In this document: piece after piece, positions 9,083 through 17,791 of the stretch
Layout: each line of letters opens with the position of its first letter
How positions within the stretch are numbered: position 1 is the stretch's first letter
Assembly (NCBI RefSeq): GCF_900101625.1
Contig: NZ_FMYZ01000008.1
Span: 124,001 to 188,000 of the forward strand
Direction: 5' to 3'
Length of the DNA stretch: 64,000 bases
DNA from: Cupriavidus sp. YR651
GTDB taxonomy: Bacteria; Pseudomonadota; Gammaproteobacteria; Burkholderiales; Burkholderiaceae
Program-made: the position numbers and the translations under genes
The notes under the pieces: generated by a model
The model's input: the letters and a program-made list of their open reading frames with translations, nothing else
Told to the model about the DNA's origin: nothing
The model's database searches: none

Positions 9083-9811
9083 TCAGGCGTGGGCCAGGGT
9101 GAGCGCCGGCAGCAAGCGGTCGTACTCGCGCTTGACGAGCTTGTAGCATTCGCACGAGTGCTTTTCCAGGCCGCAGCGGTCGAGCACGGTGATGTGCCCG
9201 CGGCTGTGGTGGATCAGGCCGAGGTCTTCCAGCTTGCCCGCCGCCTCGGTCACGCCCTCGCGGCGCACGCCCAGCATGTTGGCGATGACCTGCTGCGTGA
9301 TCACCAGCTCGTTGGAGCTCATGCGGTCGATGGCCAGCAGCAGCCAGCGGCACAGTTGCTTGTTGAGCGAGTGGTGACGGTTGCAGGCCGCCGTCTGTGC
9401 GATTTGCGTCAGCACGGCCTGCACGTACAGCAACGTCACGCGTTGCAGCGCGGGCAGGTGAGTCAGCTCCGCACGCAGCGCACGGGCCGGGATGCGGTAG
9501 GCAAAGCCAGGGCTGCGCACTTCCACGCGGCTCGGCATGGTGTCCCCGCCGGTGACGACGGGAATGCCCACCAGCCCTTCATTGCCGACGGCGGCGAATT
9601 CCACCGTGGCGCCATCCTCGAGCAGGGAGAGCAGCGAGACCACCGACGTGGTCGGAAAATAAACGTGGACGATGCGCTGGCCGGAATCGGTCAGCAGTTC
9701 GCCGGCACGCAGTCGCACGAGTTCGAAGTGGCGCGACAGCGCCTCCCATTCGTGGCGCGGCAGTGCATTGAGCAGGTGATTGATATGCAGATCCGACCGA
9801 TGCGTAATCAT
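9083..9811 (-). CDS. Crp/Fnr family transcriptional regulator
   Basis: A 242-residue DNA-binding regulator with an N-terminal cyclic-nucleotide-binding-like beta barrel and a C-terminal winged helix. The ATG at 9811 is chosen because GGGAGGGA lies a few bases upstream; the longer frame has no such signal. The helix-turn-helix covers ITQQVIANMLGVRREGVTEA near residues 170-190. The N terminus has no cysteine cluster of the oxygen-sensing FNR type, and the cAMP phosphate-binding signature is not evident, so its signal is unknown. The C terminus has HSCECYKLVKREYDRLL, typical of the small Crp-like regulators of rhizobia and Burkholderiales. It sits between the two halves of the aminoacyl-carrier-protein module and may regulate it. 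Confidence 0.85.
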   Translation of the reverse strand: MITHRSDLHINHLLNALPRHEWEALSRHFELVRLRAGELLTDSGQRIVHVYFPTTSVVSLLSLLEDGATVEFAAVGNEGLVGIPVVTGGDTMPSRVEVRSPGFAYRIPARALRAELTHLPALQRVTLLYVQAVLTQIAQTAACNRHHSLNKQLCRWLLLAIDRMSSNELVITQQVIANMLGVRREGVTEAAGKLEDLGLIHHSRGHITVLDRCGLEKHSCECYKLVKREYDRLLPALTLAHA

Positions 9812-10197
9812 GGTGATTTCCCTCCCACTGACCCGGGAGCGACATCGGTAGCGGTCCACACGGAAAACCCGTGAGAGGCCTGTGACCCGATTTCGCCGCT
9901 CCACCCGTTGTCGACTGATGGCGATCTCCGGCAACCTCGCGGTTGCCACCCGTTTTACCCCCGGTGCGCCAGCCCCGGTTCGTTGTCTCGTTGTTGACTG
10001 TATTAAGGGCCATACGGGTCGGAACCGTCAGTAGGCAGACGGTTGGTGCGGCGGTCATGCTTTGGTAGGTTGGATGGAGATAAACGGCGGAGAACGCGGG
10101 GTGGAGACCGGCTGGGAAGCGGGCCGCGGAAGGACCCGCCGGCACCCGCCCAGCCGCCCGGCACATGGCTCGGGCGGAGAAGGTGGAGACAATCGAT
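9812..10197. other. Intergenic region upstream of the Crp/Fnr gene
   Basis: A 386-bp gap between the Crp/Fnr gene and the stop of the GH2 gene, both on the minus strand. It should hold the regulator's promoter. No iteron, hairpin terminator or supported small gene was seen. Confidence 0.4.
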
Positions 10198-12759
10198 TCA
10201 GGCGTCGTAGGGGACGGGCCGGTCGGCGTTCAGGGCTGAGATCTCGCCCGAAGGGATGGCTCCCGCCGCGCCCGGTGCGGGCGTCTCATGCATCAGGCGG
10301 ATACGGCGCGATTCTCCCGGCCCCAGGTGGAACCAGTCCTGCGCGGGACGGAAAGCATGATCCTCAATATGCACCCAGCGCGCGAAGCGCTCCGTGCTGA
10401 CAGTCAGCCACCACTCACCCTCCACGCATTCCACCGCGCCTCTCAACCCTGGCGGGTGCAGCGCGGCTGCGCGCCGGTCGGGCAGATAGGCCGCCTGGCT
10501 GAGCAACGCGGTGCTGCCGTCCGCGGCGGTCTCCACATCGTGCAGCGTTGCCAGCACCACATCGTGCGCGGGCGGGCCAAAGCGATACGCGTAGGTAAAG
10601 TCGAAGAAGTGCTCGAGCAGGTCCGCCGCCGCCAGGCGTCGCACCTCGCGCGGGGCCAGCGTGAGCGTCAGCGTGCCCTGCGCCGCCACGGCCGCGCCGT
10701 CACGCAGGCAGCGCAGCGTCAGCGCGACGGTGCGCGCGCGCCCGGTTTCGTTGATCAGGTGGACATGCAGGCCGTTCAGACCCTCGTCCGTCATCAGCAC
10801 CTGCAGCGGCTGCCACACCTGCCGCAACGCATGCCACGCGGATTTCGGACGCGCCTTCGCGTCGACGATGCCCCAGCCGGCGCCCGGCAACAGGTCCTGC
10901 AGCTGCCAGACCAGGCCGCCCGCGCAGGTCGACCCGGCGCGGCGCCATTCGCTGAAGACCTCGGTCATGATCTCGGCCACCACCGCGCGCGACAGCGTCA
11001 GGTAGCGGGCCGGCTGCTCGTAGCGCAGGCGCGGCGGGTCCACCTCGTACAGCGCGCGCAGATAGAAATCGCGGATGTCCTCGAAATCCCACGCCGCGCC
11101 GGCATCGCGTGGCACCCGGGCCTTCCAGCGCGGATCGTGCAGCGGCTGCGCCAGCCCTGCCTCGGCCAGCGTGCGCGCGCATGGCACGTTGGCAAACGCC
11201 AGGCATTCGGCGGCAAAACGCACGTTGGCCAGCCGCGCATCGGCCAGCGGCCGTTGATAGGCGCCCACGCCGTAGTAGTGCGTGACACCGGTATCGGGCT
11301 GGAACGGCCACGCGCCCTCGCTGGGCGAATTGCGCACATAGATCACGTCGGGCCGGTGCTCGGCCACCAGCCCCGGGATCAGGGTATCGAACAGCGGCTG
11401 GCGCCATGCGCTGCGCGGCGCGCCCATCATGGCGGCCTGCTGCTCGGACTCGCTGCCGCCGCACAACACGGCCAGGCTGGCGTGCGCGCGCGTGGAGGCC
11501 AGCCATTGCGCCACTTCGCGCGCGGCGTCATGCATCAGTGCCGGGCTGGCGCTGGTATCGCTGCCATAGTCGAAGTTGGCGAACATGAAGTCCTGCCAGA
11601 CCATCAGGCCGAGCGCATCGCACTGGCGGTAGAAGGCCTCGCCGGGATAGCAGGTCACGCCGCTGACGCGGACCATGTTGGCGCCGGCATCGCGCGCCAG
11701 TTGCAGCCATTGCGCCACGGCCTCGTCGCTGTCGGCGAGCCCCGGCAGATCATGGCTGGAAACGCACGCCCCGCGGCAGAACACGCGTTCGCCGTTGACG
11801 CGCAGCGCGAACGATCCGGGCTCGCCGTCACGGTCTTCCGTGATCGTGCGGAAACCCGTTTGCCCGCAGTCGATGGCATGGCCGATCACGGTGGCCTGAA
11901 TGCGGTACAGCGCGGGATCGCCATGCGTGTGCGGCCACCATTGCCGCGCATCGGGCACGCGCAGCGCACCGGCCAGCGTGTGGGTATCGACGCGCCGCAA
12001 CTCGCCATGCCAAGCGCGATGATCGGGCCCCACGGCGCACACCTCGCCAATCGCAGGCGCCGGCCCCGGGAAGTGCAATTGCAGCGACACCACACCGTCG
12101 CGGCCATCAAGATGACCGGCAAGCTCCGCGCGCACGCCATGCGTGATGTCAGGGCCTTCCGGATCGAGCAATTCGATATCGCGCCACGGGCCCACCGCAT
12201 GCACGGGCGGACACCAGCCCGGCATGTGGCCGAGCAGCGTGGTGCGCACCGCGCGCAGCGTGGGGGGCACGATCATGCGCGGCTTCCAGCGCACCGGTCC
12301 GCGCTGCGTGCGCAGCCACGGATGCAAGGCACGGAAGCAGAGATAGAGCGTGTTTTCCGCGCCGGCCAGGTCGACCTGTACCTGATGCGCGGCGAACATG
12401 TGGTGCGTCGTCAGCACCATCACGCCGTTGAGCCAGACTTCGGCCAGCGTGGCCAGCCCGTTGAAGCGCAGCAGCCGGCGTCCGCTGCCGGCAAAGCGCA
12501 GGCGGTACCAGTAGTCGTGCTGATGCAGCGGCGGCGGGGCCGTGTCATCCCAGCGCCCGGCGGCACGCAACGCACTGGCCACCGTGCCGGGTACGGGGGC
12601 CGGCAGCCAGTTGCCGTTGTCGGCCAGTTCGCCGGGATGCGCCACGGCGCCGGCAAACGTTTCGAGGCAGGTCCAGTTGCCTTCCAGGCGGGCATTGCCC
12701 ACCGCCACGCCCGCCCGCGGCGCGGGCAGCAGTGCCGGTTCAGGATCGCGTGCGGTCAT
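10198..12759 (-). CDS. Glycoside hydrolase family 2, beta-mannosidase-like
   Basis: An 853-residue protein with the GH2 order of sugar-binding, immunoglobulin-like and TIM-barrel domains, closest in character to beta-mannosidases. It has no signal peptide, so it should act in the cytoplasm. The start at 12759 overlaps the DUF1839 stop in ATGA, which indicates translational coupling. Barrel landmarks are GANMVRVSG (about 359-367), GLMVWQDFMFAN (about 384-395), CGGSESE (433-439) and RFAAE (514-518). In active enzymes the acid/base Glu follows Asn (CGNNENE); here Ser436 precedes Glu437, so the catalytic NE pair is altered, while Glu518 is a plausible nucleophile. It may act on, or merely bind, a mannose-containing intermediate. 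Last gene of the aminoacyl-carrier-protein operon. Confidence 0.85.
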   Translation of the reverse strand: MTARDPEPALLPAPRAGVAVGNARLEGNWTCLETFAGAVAHPGELADNGNWLPAPVPGTVASALRAAGRWDDTAPPPLHQHDYWYRLRFAGSGRRLLRFNGLATLAEVWLNGVMVLTTHHMFAAHQVQVDLAGAENTLYLCFRALHPWLRTQRGPVRWKPRMIVPPTLRAVRTTLLGHMPGWCPPVHAVGPWRDIELLDPEGPDITHGVRAELAGHLDGRDGVVSLQLHFPGPAPAIGEVCAVGPDHRAWHGELRRVDTHTLAGALRVPDARQWWPHTHGDPALYRIQATVIGHAIDCGQTGFRTITEDRDGEPGSFALRVNGERVFCRGACVSSHDLPGLADSDEAVAQWLQLARDAGANMVRVSGVTCYPGEAFYRQCDALGLMVWQDFMFANFDYGSDTSASPALMHDAAREVAQWLASTRAHASLAVLCGGSESEQQAAMMGAPRSAWRQPLFDTLIPGLVAEHRPDVIYVRNSPSEGAWPFQPDTGVTHYYGVGAYQRPLADARLANVRFAAECLAFANVPCARTLAEAGLAQPLHDPRWKARVPRDAGAAWDFEDIRDFYLRALYEVDPPRLRYEQPARYLTLSRAVVAEIMTEVFSEWRRAGSTCAGGLVWQLQDLLPGAGWGIVDAKARPKSAWHALRQVWQPLQVLMTDEGLNGLHVHLINETGRARTVALTLRCLRDGAAVAAQGTLTLTLAPREVRRLAAADLLEHFFDFTYAYRFGPPAHDVVLATLHDVETAADGSTALLSQAAYLPDRRAAALHPPGLRGAVECVEGEWWLTVSTERFARWVHIEDHAFRPAQDWFHLGPGESRRIRLMHETPAPGAAGAIPSGEISALNADRPVPYDA

Positions 12760-13742
12760 GGCTGGTCCGTCCCGAAATGAGCGGCAAGCGCGGGCACCGT
12801 GTCCTTGTACGCCGCCTCCAGCTGATCCAGGCAATCCTGGCAGGGGTCCGGCTTGTGGCTGATCACGGCCCGCATGAGCCGGAACTGCATCACCATGGCT
12901 TCCGACGCCATGGTGTAGCACGCTTCGGCCACGGTATCGGGCAGCACCTGGCCCTGCATCACCAGCCAGCGTACATAGCGCCCGAGTAATTCGAAGTTGG
13001 CGCCGAGCTGGCGCAGCACGTTCGCGGCATAGGCCTGGAAATTGGGCTCGCCGCGCGCCATCAGCTGGTCGAGGTGATCCGGAAAGGCCGTGCGGAACGC
13101 GCAGATGGGGTTTTCGCGCGGCCGTCGCACCAGGTGGGCGCGCAGCAGCCCCAGCGATGCCCGCACCAGCGCGGCGTCCGCCTGCGCCGTGAAGCGCCGG
13201 CGCACCACCTCCGCCTGCGGAAAGAACGCGGCGCCGCGGCTGATGGCGTCATCGCCCGGCATGCGGAAAATGGCCTCGTAGTCTTCGCCGCTGGCCGTGT
13301 GGTAGCCGTCGTGATGGTAGTACCCGACCGCCGTGGCCTCCGGCACCAGCACATCGATGGCAATGCTCGATCGCGCGTGCTGGCGCCGGTAGGCCTTGCC
13401 CGCCTGCGGCAGCTGGAAGTTGTCGACCTCGAGGATCACCACGTTGCCGCAACTGGTTTGCGCGGCGACGTGGGATTCGAGCCGGTCATACGTCGACAGC
13501 TCGTCCCTGACGATGCCGTACAGGCACTCCATATCCCCGGCGGGGATGTTGGAGGACGTGAACTGATCGCCCGAAAAATCCTGAGTCACCGTGAACGGCA
13601 ACGCGGCGATAGGCTCGAGCTCCCATCCGTGCAGCAGCTCGACCCAAAGATCGATATGCCGGTTGGTGTGTGACCAGACCGGATTGCCGCCGTGCAAAGC
13701 GTGGGCGCCAGAACGCAGTCGCACCTTGCCATCCCCGTACAT
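12756..13742 (-). CDS. DUF1839 family protein (copy 2)
   Basis: A 328-residue soluble protein, clearly homologous to the gene product at 7962-9032. Shared blocks are FTVTQDFSGDQFT, YRRQHARSSIAID, YYHHDGYHTASGEDY, VLRQLGANFELL and DPCQDCLDQLEAAY with its CxxC pair. The ATG follows the ligase stop directly (TAA-ATG), and the GGAGG signal lies inside the end of the ligase gene. Tight packing with the amino acid:[carrier protein] ligase supports a shared pathway. DUF1839 proteins are known neighbours of such ligases, but their reaction is not established to my knowledge. Two diverged copies in one locus suggest two substrates or a heteromeric complex. Confidence 0.87.
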   Translation of the reverse strand: MYGDGKVRLRSGAHALHGGNPVWSHTNRHIDLWVELLHGWELEPIAALPFTVTQDFSGDQFTSSNIPAGDMECLYGIVRDELSTYDRLESHVAAQTSCGNVVILEVDNFQLPQAGKAYRRQHARSSIAIDVLVPEATAVGYYHHDGYHTASGEDYEAIFRMPGDDAISRGAAFFPQAEVVRRRFTAQADAALVRASLGLLRAHLVRRPRENPICAFRTAFPDHLDQLMARGEPNFQAYAANVLRQLGANFELLGRYVRWLVMQGQVLPDTVAEACYTMASEAMVMQFRLMRAVISHKPDPCQDCLDQLEAAYKDTVPALAAHFGTDQP

Positions 13743-14717
13743 TTAGAGTCCTCCAAGCGTCTCGCGGACCGGCTGCGGCCAGCGTGCCGGGTCCAGCCCG
13801 TGATGCCGCAACAGGGCCAGCACCAGCCGCTCGATGCCAAAGCCCACGCAACCGGTATGTGCCGTGCCGCCGTCCGCCAGGCCGATGCGCCACAGCGCAC
13901 CGAAGTGGTCCATGTGGTAGTTGAAACTCATGCAGGCCGTGGGCGGCTCGCCGTCGTTGACCGGAATCAGCAGTTCGAACTTGAGCTTCTGCTCGCGCTG
14001 GCTGTCGGCGACGATCTTGCCGCCGCGTCCGAAGAACGGATCGTTGGCCACGTCCAGTTCCATCGGCAACTGGAGGGCCGTCGCCAACTGCAGGCCGCGC
14101 TCCATCCAGACCTGCCGGAACGCCAGGATGCGTGCCGGCGGCCCCAGGCAGACGTATTCGCGCTGGCGGAACAGCTGCATGCGCGTGGGCTCGAGCGACG
14201 GCTCGTGGCGATAGCAGTACGACAGCACATCCACGACCTTGCCGGTCATCGGCAACGGGCCGCGCCGGGCAATGACGGGATAGATCGGATAGCAGGCGGC
14301 GGGCGTCAGCACGACACCTGTGGGCGCCTGCTGGTCGGTCCAGTCCTGCCGGTCTTCCAGACGGGCGAGCAGCCTGCGGTGGGCCCGCTCGTCGCCGCAG
14401 AAGCTGTGCACCGTGCCGGCCAGTTGCGGAAAGCTCTTCAGGTATTCGCTGGTCTCGAAGTCCGCCAGGCCCATCGCGGGCGGAAAGCGCAGGACCTCGG
14501 CCTCCTGGTCGGCGCCCAGCCGCGTGATGGCGGCGTTCAGGCCATCGCCGATGGCTTCGAACACGGCGCTGCGGCCATACAGGCCGGGCACGCCGCTCTC
14601 GATCAGCAAACCCGCCGAGAGCAGCGCATCGAGATACGTCGGCTGCGCCCGTGCGCGGGCGAACAGCCCGCCAGCGCCGCCGATCGCCTCGGCCCCGCGA
14701 AAAGCGTGTGCGTCCAT
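13743..14717 (-). CDS. Amino acid:[carrier protein] ligase (class II synthetase-like)
   Basis: A 324-residue homologue of the catalytic core of atypical seryl-tRNA synthetases without a tRNA-binding domain. Known relatives activate an amino acid (Gly or Ala in characterised Bradyrhizobium and Agrobacterium enzymes) with ATP and load it on the phosphopantetheine arm of a dedicated carrier protein. Motif 2 lies in YCYRHEP (167-173) and FRQREY (183-188), and motif 3 is GFGIERL (292-298). Cys142, Glu187 and Cys290 sit where the family has its active-site zinc ligands. The start has AAGGAGG four bases upstream. The neighbouring carrier-protein and DUF1839 genes are the expected partners. The amino acid used cannot be read from sequence. 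Confidence 0.9.
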   Translation of the reverse strand: MDAHAFRGAEAIGGAGGLFARARAQPTYLDALLSAGLLIESGVPGLYGRSAVFEAIGDGLNAAITRLGADQEAEVLRFPPAMGLADFETSEYLKSFPQLAGTVHSFCGDERAHRRLLARLEDRQDWTDQQAPTGVVLTPAACYPIYPVIARRGPLPMTGKVVDVLSYCYRHEPSLEPTRMQLFRQREYVCLGPPARILAFRQVWMERGLQLATALQLPMELDVANDPFFGRGGKIVADSQREQKLKFELLIPVNDGEPPTACMSFNYHMDHFGALWRIGLADGGTAHTGCVGFGIERLVLALLRHHGLDPARWPQPVRETLGGL

Positions 14718-14727
14718 GAGGCCTCCT

Positions 14728-15939
14728 TCAGGACCGGTCGGCCAGCAGCAGGTTGGCCGTATTGGTCTGAATGCGATCGTTGTTGATCATCAGCGGCGCC
14801 GACCACAGGTCCCGGAGATGCCGGCCCAGGCTGAACGGCGTGCCGTGCTTGTAGCCCGCCATGCCGCAGACGAGCATGGCCTGCTGCACGGCTTCGAGCG
14901 CCATGGTCGAGAGCGCCGTCTTGAGACCGTTCATCTCGGCGGCCAGCGCGAAGGCGGCGGACACCGACATCTCCGCATGCTGGTGGCGCTGACGCTGGTG
15001 CGCGAGCGCCAGGTCCAGTCGGCCTTCCATCATCTGCAACATGCTGACGGCTTCTGCCACGCGCGGTGCCGACGGCGGCAGCGATCCCGGCCGCGCCCGC
15101 GCCTGACTCTGGAAGAAGACCTTGGCGCGCGCCACGGCATCGCTGGCGATGCCGAGCCAGAGTGCGCTCCAGAGAATGTGCGAGACCGGCGTCATCGTGC
15201 TGTCGGCGATCTCGCCGAACGGCACGGCGAGGATCTGGGCCATATCGCCCGTGGCTTCCAGCCGGAAGCCGTTGCTGCACGTGCCGCGCATGCCGAGGGT
15301 GTCCCACGCGTTCAGGCTCTGCAGCGTGTAGTCGCCCTTCAGCGCGCAGACCAGCACCTGGTCCGATGGCGAGGCGTCCGCATGCCGGCGCGCGGTAATC
15401 AGGATGCCGTCGGCGTGCGCCCCATAGGAAATGGTGGGGGCCATCTTCAGCAGGTGGAACCGTTCGCCTTCGGCATTGACCGCGCAGCCGCTGCTGCGCA
15501 GCGCGCCGCCGATGGCTTCCTCGGACGTGGCGGACGCCAGCAGCAGCTGGTCCGTGGCCACGCGCGCCAGCAGCGAGGCATGCCATGCGCTGCCGGCGCC
15601 GTGTTCGAGCAGGCAGGCCACCTGGATCTGATGCATCGCATAGATCATGCCCGTGGAAGCGCAGGCCTCGCCCAGCACCTTGCAGATGTCCGCGACCGTG
15701 GCGAGCGAAGCGCCGGCGCCACCCATCGCAACGGGCACCATCGCGCCCAGCAGGCGATGCTGGCGCAGGACGTCGAAGGCTTCGTGGGGAAACCGCGCGT
15801 CGTGGTCGACGGCGTCCGCATGGTGGCGGGCGACCTCGGCCGCGGCCTGCGCCGCGATAGTCAGCGCTTCGGCGGAGACCGCGCCGGCACCGGCGTCGGG
15901 GTTCGCATGCGCTAGCGTGACCCTGGCAGCGGGGCTCAT
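14728..15939 (-). CDS. Acyl-CoA dehydrogenase-like flavoprotein
   Basis: A 403-residue acyl-CoA dehydrogenase superfamily protein. The helical N-terminal domain covers about 1-130, the beta domain about 130-240 and the C-terminal four-helix domain ends in YKHGTPFSLGRHLRDLWSA and NNDRI. That ending resembles the type-2 subgroup rather than fatty-acid enzymes with a C-terminal Glu-Gly-Thr segment. It starts at 15939, overlapping the carrier-protein stop in ATGA, and lies 10 bp before the ligase gene. FAD enzymes of this superfamily are known to oxidise aminoacyl groups on carrier proteins (prolyl to pyrrolyl in pyoluteorin and prodigiosin pathways), so oxidation of the aminoacyl-carrier-protein is a reasonable inference. 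A monooxygenase-like role is also possible. Confidence 0.85.
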   Translation of the reverse strand: MSPAARVTLAHANPDAGAGAVSAEALTIAAQAAAEVARHHADAVDHDARFPHEAFDVLRQHRLLGAMVPVAMGGAGASLATVADICKVLGEACASTGMIYAMHQIQVACLLEHGAGSAWHASLLARVATDQLLLASATSEEAIGGALRSSGCAVNAEGERFHLLKMAPTISYGAHADGILITARRHADASPSDQVLVCALKGDYTLQSLNAWDTLGMRGTCSNGFRLEATGDMAQILAVPFGEIADSTMTPVSHILWSALWLGIASDAVARAKVFFQSQARARPGSLPPSAPRVAEAVSMLQMMEGRLDLALAHQRQRHQHAEMSVSAAFALAAEMNGLKTALSTMALEAVQQAMLVCGMAGYKHGTPFSLGRHLRDLWSAPLMINNDRIQTNTANLLLADRS

Positions 15940-16187
15940 GCCGCCTCCTGCTGCGCGCGGATGGCCTCGACGGCAGCGGCCAGGGAATCGATGCTGCGGA
16001 ACAGCTGTCGCGTCAGCATCTGATCCGGGATCTCGATATCGAACGCGTTCTCCAGGGCGAGCATGACGTGGACCGTCGCCAGCGACGACAAGCCGGCGGC
16101 GTAGAGATCGTCCTGGTCGGCCAGCGAAGCCAGCGGCACATCGAGCCGCGCCACTTCGCCCAGAATATTTCGAATGGTTGCTTTCAT
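15936..16187 (-). CDS. Acyl/aminoacyl carrier protein
   Basis: An 83-residue acidic four-helix carrier protein. The ATG at 16187 has GGAGG a few bases upstream, which rules out the five-codon longer form. The phosphopantetheine attachment region reads GLSSLATV, so Ser35 is the expected modified residue, but the usual preceding Asp of the DSL motif is Ser34. It is first in the tightly packed operon with the flavoprotein and the class II ligase. As in characterised aa:CP systems, it should carry the activated amino acid as a thioester. A phosphopantetheinyl transferase gene is not in the window. Confidence 0.9.
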   Translation of the reverse strand: MKATIRNILGEVARLDVPLASLADQDDLYAAGLSSLATVHVMLALENAFDIEIPDQMLTRQLFRSIDSLAAAVEAIRAQQEAA

Positions 16188-16242
16188 GTCACCTCCAGTC
16201 ACGTTGGCGCGCTCTATTCCATGCGTTTCCGGCGCGTGCCTC

Positions 16243-16258
16243 GGTGCGATGTCGCACC
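16243..16258. promoter_or_regulatory. Short palindrome upstream of the carrier-protein operon
   Basis: GGTGCGA and TCGCACC face each other across two bases in the 94-bp gap between the WcaJ-type gene and the carrier-protein gene. It could be an operator or an mRNA hairpin that sets the ratio between the two. Confidence 0.35.
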
Positions 16259-16281
16259 AATCTGCGTGGTGATGTGTCGTC

Positions 16282-17685
16282 CTAGTACGCCGCCGCGCCG
16301 GTCCAACCGTGGACTGCCGTGCGCAGGATGATGCGAAGGTCGAGCTGGAACGACCAGTGCTGGATGTAGTAGATGTCGAACTCGATGCGCTTGCGCATCT
16401 TCTCGATGGTGTCGGTCTGGCCGCGCAGACCGTTGATTTGCGCCCAGCCGGTGATGCCGGGCTTGACGCGGTGACGCAGCATGTAGCGGTCGATCAGTTC
16501 CTTGTAGAGCTCGTTGTGCTCCATGGCATGCGGGCGCGGGCCGACCACCGACATCTCGCCGCGCAGCACGTTGAGGAACTGAGGCAGCTCATCGAGGCTG
16601 GTGCGGCGCAGGAATGCGCCGATGCGGGTCACGCGGGCGTCGCCGCGCACGGCCTGCGTGACACCGGTGTCCTGGTGCACCTTCATGGTCCGGAATTTGT
16701 AGACATTGAAGGGACTGCCATCGATACCCAGCCGTTGCTGCCGGAACAGCACCGGCCCCGGCGACGACAGCTTGACCATCGCGGCGATCACCAGCAGCAC
16801 CGGGCTCAGCGCGACCAGCACGCCGAACGCAAAGGCGCGGTCGAAGCTGGCCTTGAGCAGACCCGTGATGCCCGAAACCGGCGGGCTGTTCAGGTCGATG
16901 ACGGGCAACCCCATGAAATCGCTGAAGCGGTGACCCAGCAGCTCGACGGCGGCCACATCGGGAACCCAGCGGATATCGATCAGTTCGTTGCGGAACTGGC
17001 GCACGACGTCGGAAAGATCGCGGCAGGCCGCCATCGGCAGCGTGAGCCAGATTTCCCGCACGCCGTGTCCCCGGACGAAGGCATTGACTTCATCCATCGT
17101 GCGCAGCGTTGCAACGCCGGCGGGAATGACGTCGGACGACTCGTCGTAGATGCCAACCACCCGGTAGCCTGCGGCGCGGATTTCCTGGACGCGCGTGTAC
17201 ATCTCGCGGCCAAGCGGCCCGTAGCCGAAGATCACCACGCGCTTGGCGTTGATGCCCTGCTGGCGCACGTTGGCCAGCATGCGGAAGGCGATGGCACGCG
17301 TTGCGACCAGCGCCAGGCCGACGCTGGAGAACCAGCCCATGGACCAGATCCGGGACACGGCGGCGATCTGGTGCATCAGGAACGCGGCCAGCAGGCCGAT
17401 CACGAACACCGTGGTCCATCCGGCCAGCAGGCGCAGCGCCAGCGCGGCCTGGCTGCGGCCTCGCCACGACTCGTAGACACCGAAACCCGGGAACACCACC
17501 AGCGCGCCGAGCGAGCACAGCATGGTGAGGAAACCATGCACCGGTGCCGCCTCGCGAATGCCGCCTGGAAAGTAGAGCGCACCCATCGCGATGCCGCTCG
17601 CGGCGATCAGCGCCACATCGCAGAGCCTGTAGAGGTAGTGAAGCGTAGTATGCCGCTCGGCGGCAACATTCCAGTTTGATGCCAT
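16282..17685 (-). CDS. Undecaprenyl-phosphate sugar-1-phosphate transferase (WcaJ/BceB type)
   Basis: A 467-residue polyprenol-phosphate hexose-1-phosphate transferase that would start EPS repeat-unit synthesis by placing glucose-1-P or a related sugar on undecaprenyl phosphate at the inner membrane. The N-terminal half has four or five hydrophobic segments and a Rossmann-like CoA-binding-type fold (VVIFGYGPLGRE). The C-terminal catalytic domain carries LFRQQRLGIDGSPFNVYKFRTM, RRTSLDELPQFLNVLRGEMS, VGPRPHA and RHRVKPGITGWAQINGLRG, all family hallmarks. It precedes the carrier-protein operon by 94 bp and follows the PAP2 gene by 106 bp, all on the minus strand. Confidence 0.93.
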   Translation of the reverse strand: MASNWNVAAERHTTLHYLYRLCDVALIAASGIAMGALYFPGGIREAAPVHGFLTMLCSLGALVVFPGFGVYESWRGRSQAALALRLLAGWTTVFVIGLLAAFLMHQIAAVSRIWSMGWFSSVGLALVATRAIAFRMLANVRQQGINAKRVVIFGYGPLGREMYTRVQEIRAAGYRVVGIYDESSDVIPAGVATLRTMDEVNAFVRGHGVREIWLTLPMAACRDLSDVVRQFRNELIDIRWVPDVAAVELLGHRFSDFMGLPVIDLNSPPVSGITGLLKASFDRAFAFGVLVALSPVLLVIAAMVKLSSPGPVLFRQQRLGIDGSPFNVYKFRTMKVHQDTGVTQAVRGDARVTRIGAFLRRTSLDELPQFLNVLRGEMSVVGPRPHAMEHNELYKELIDRYMLRHRVKPGITGWAQINGLRGQTDTIEKMRKRIEFDIYYIQHWSFQLDLRIILRTAVHGWTGAAAY

Positions 17686-17791
17686 GACCGCCCCAAAGCC
17701 CTTGCGGGAACTATCGTGGAGTCATGGTTGCGCACGGCCCCCGGGGCGTCTGTTGGCGGGCGCACACAGATTCGGGCGCCCGGGGCGCGTG

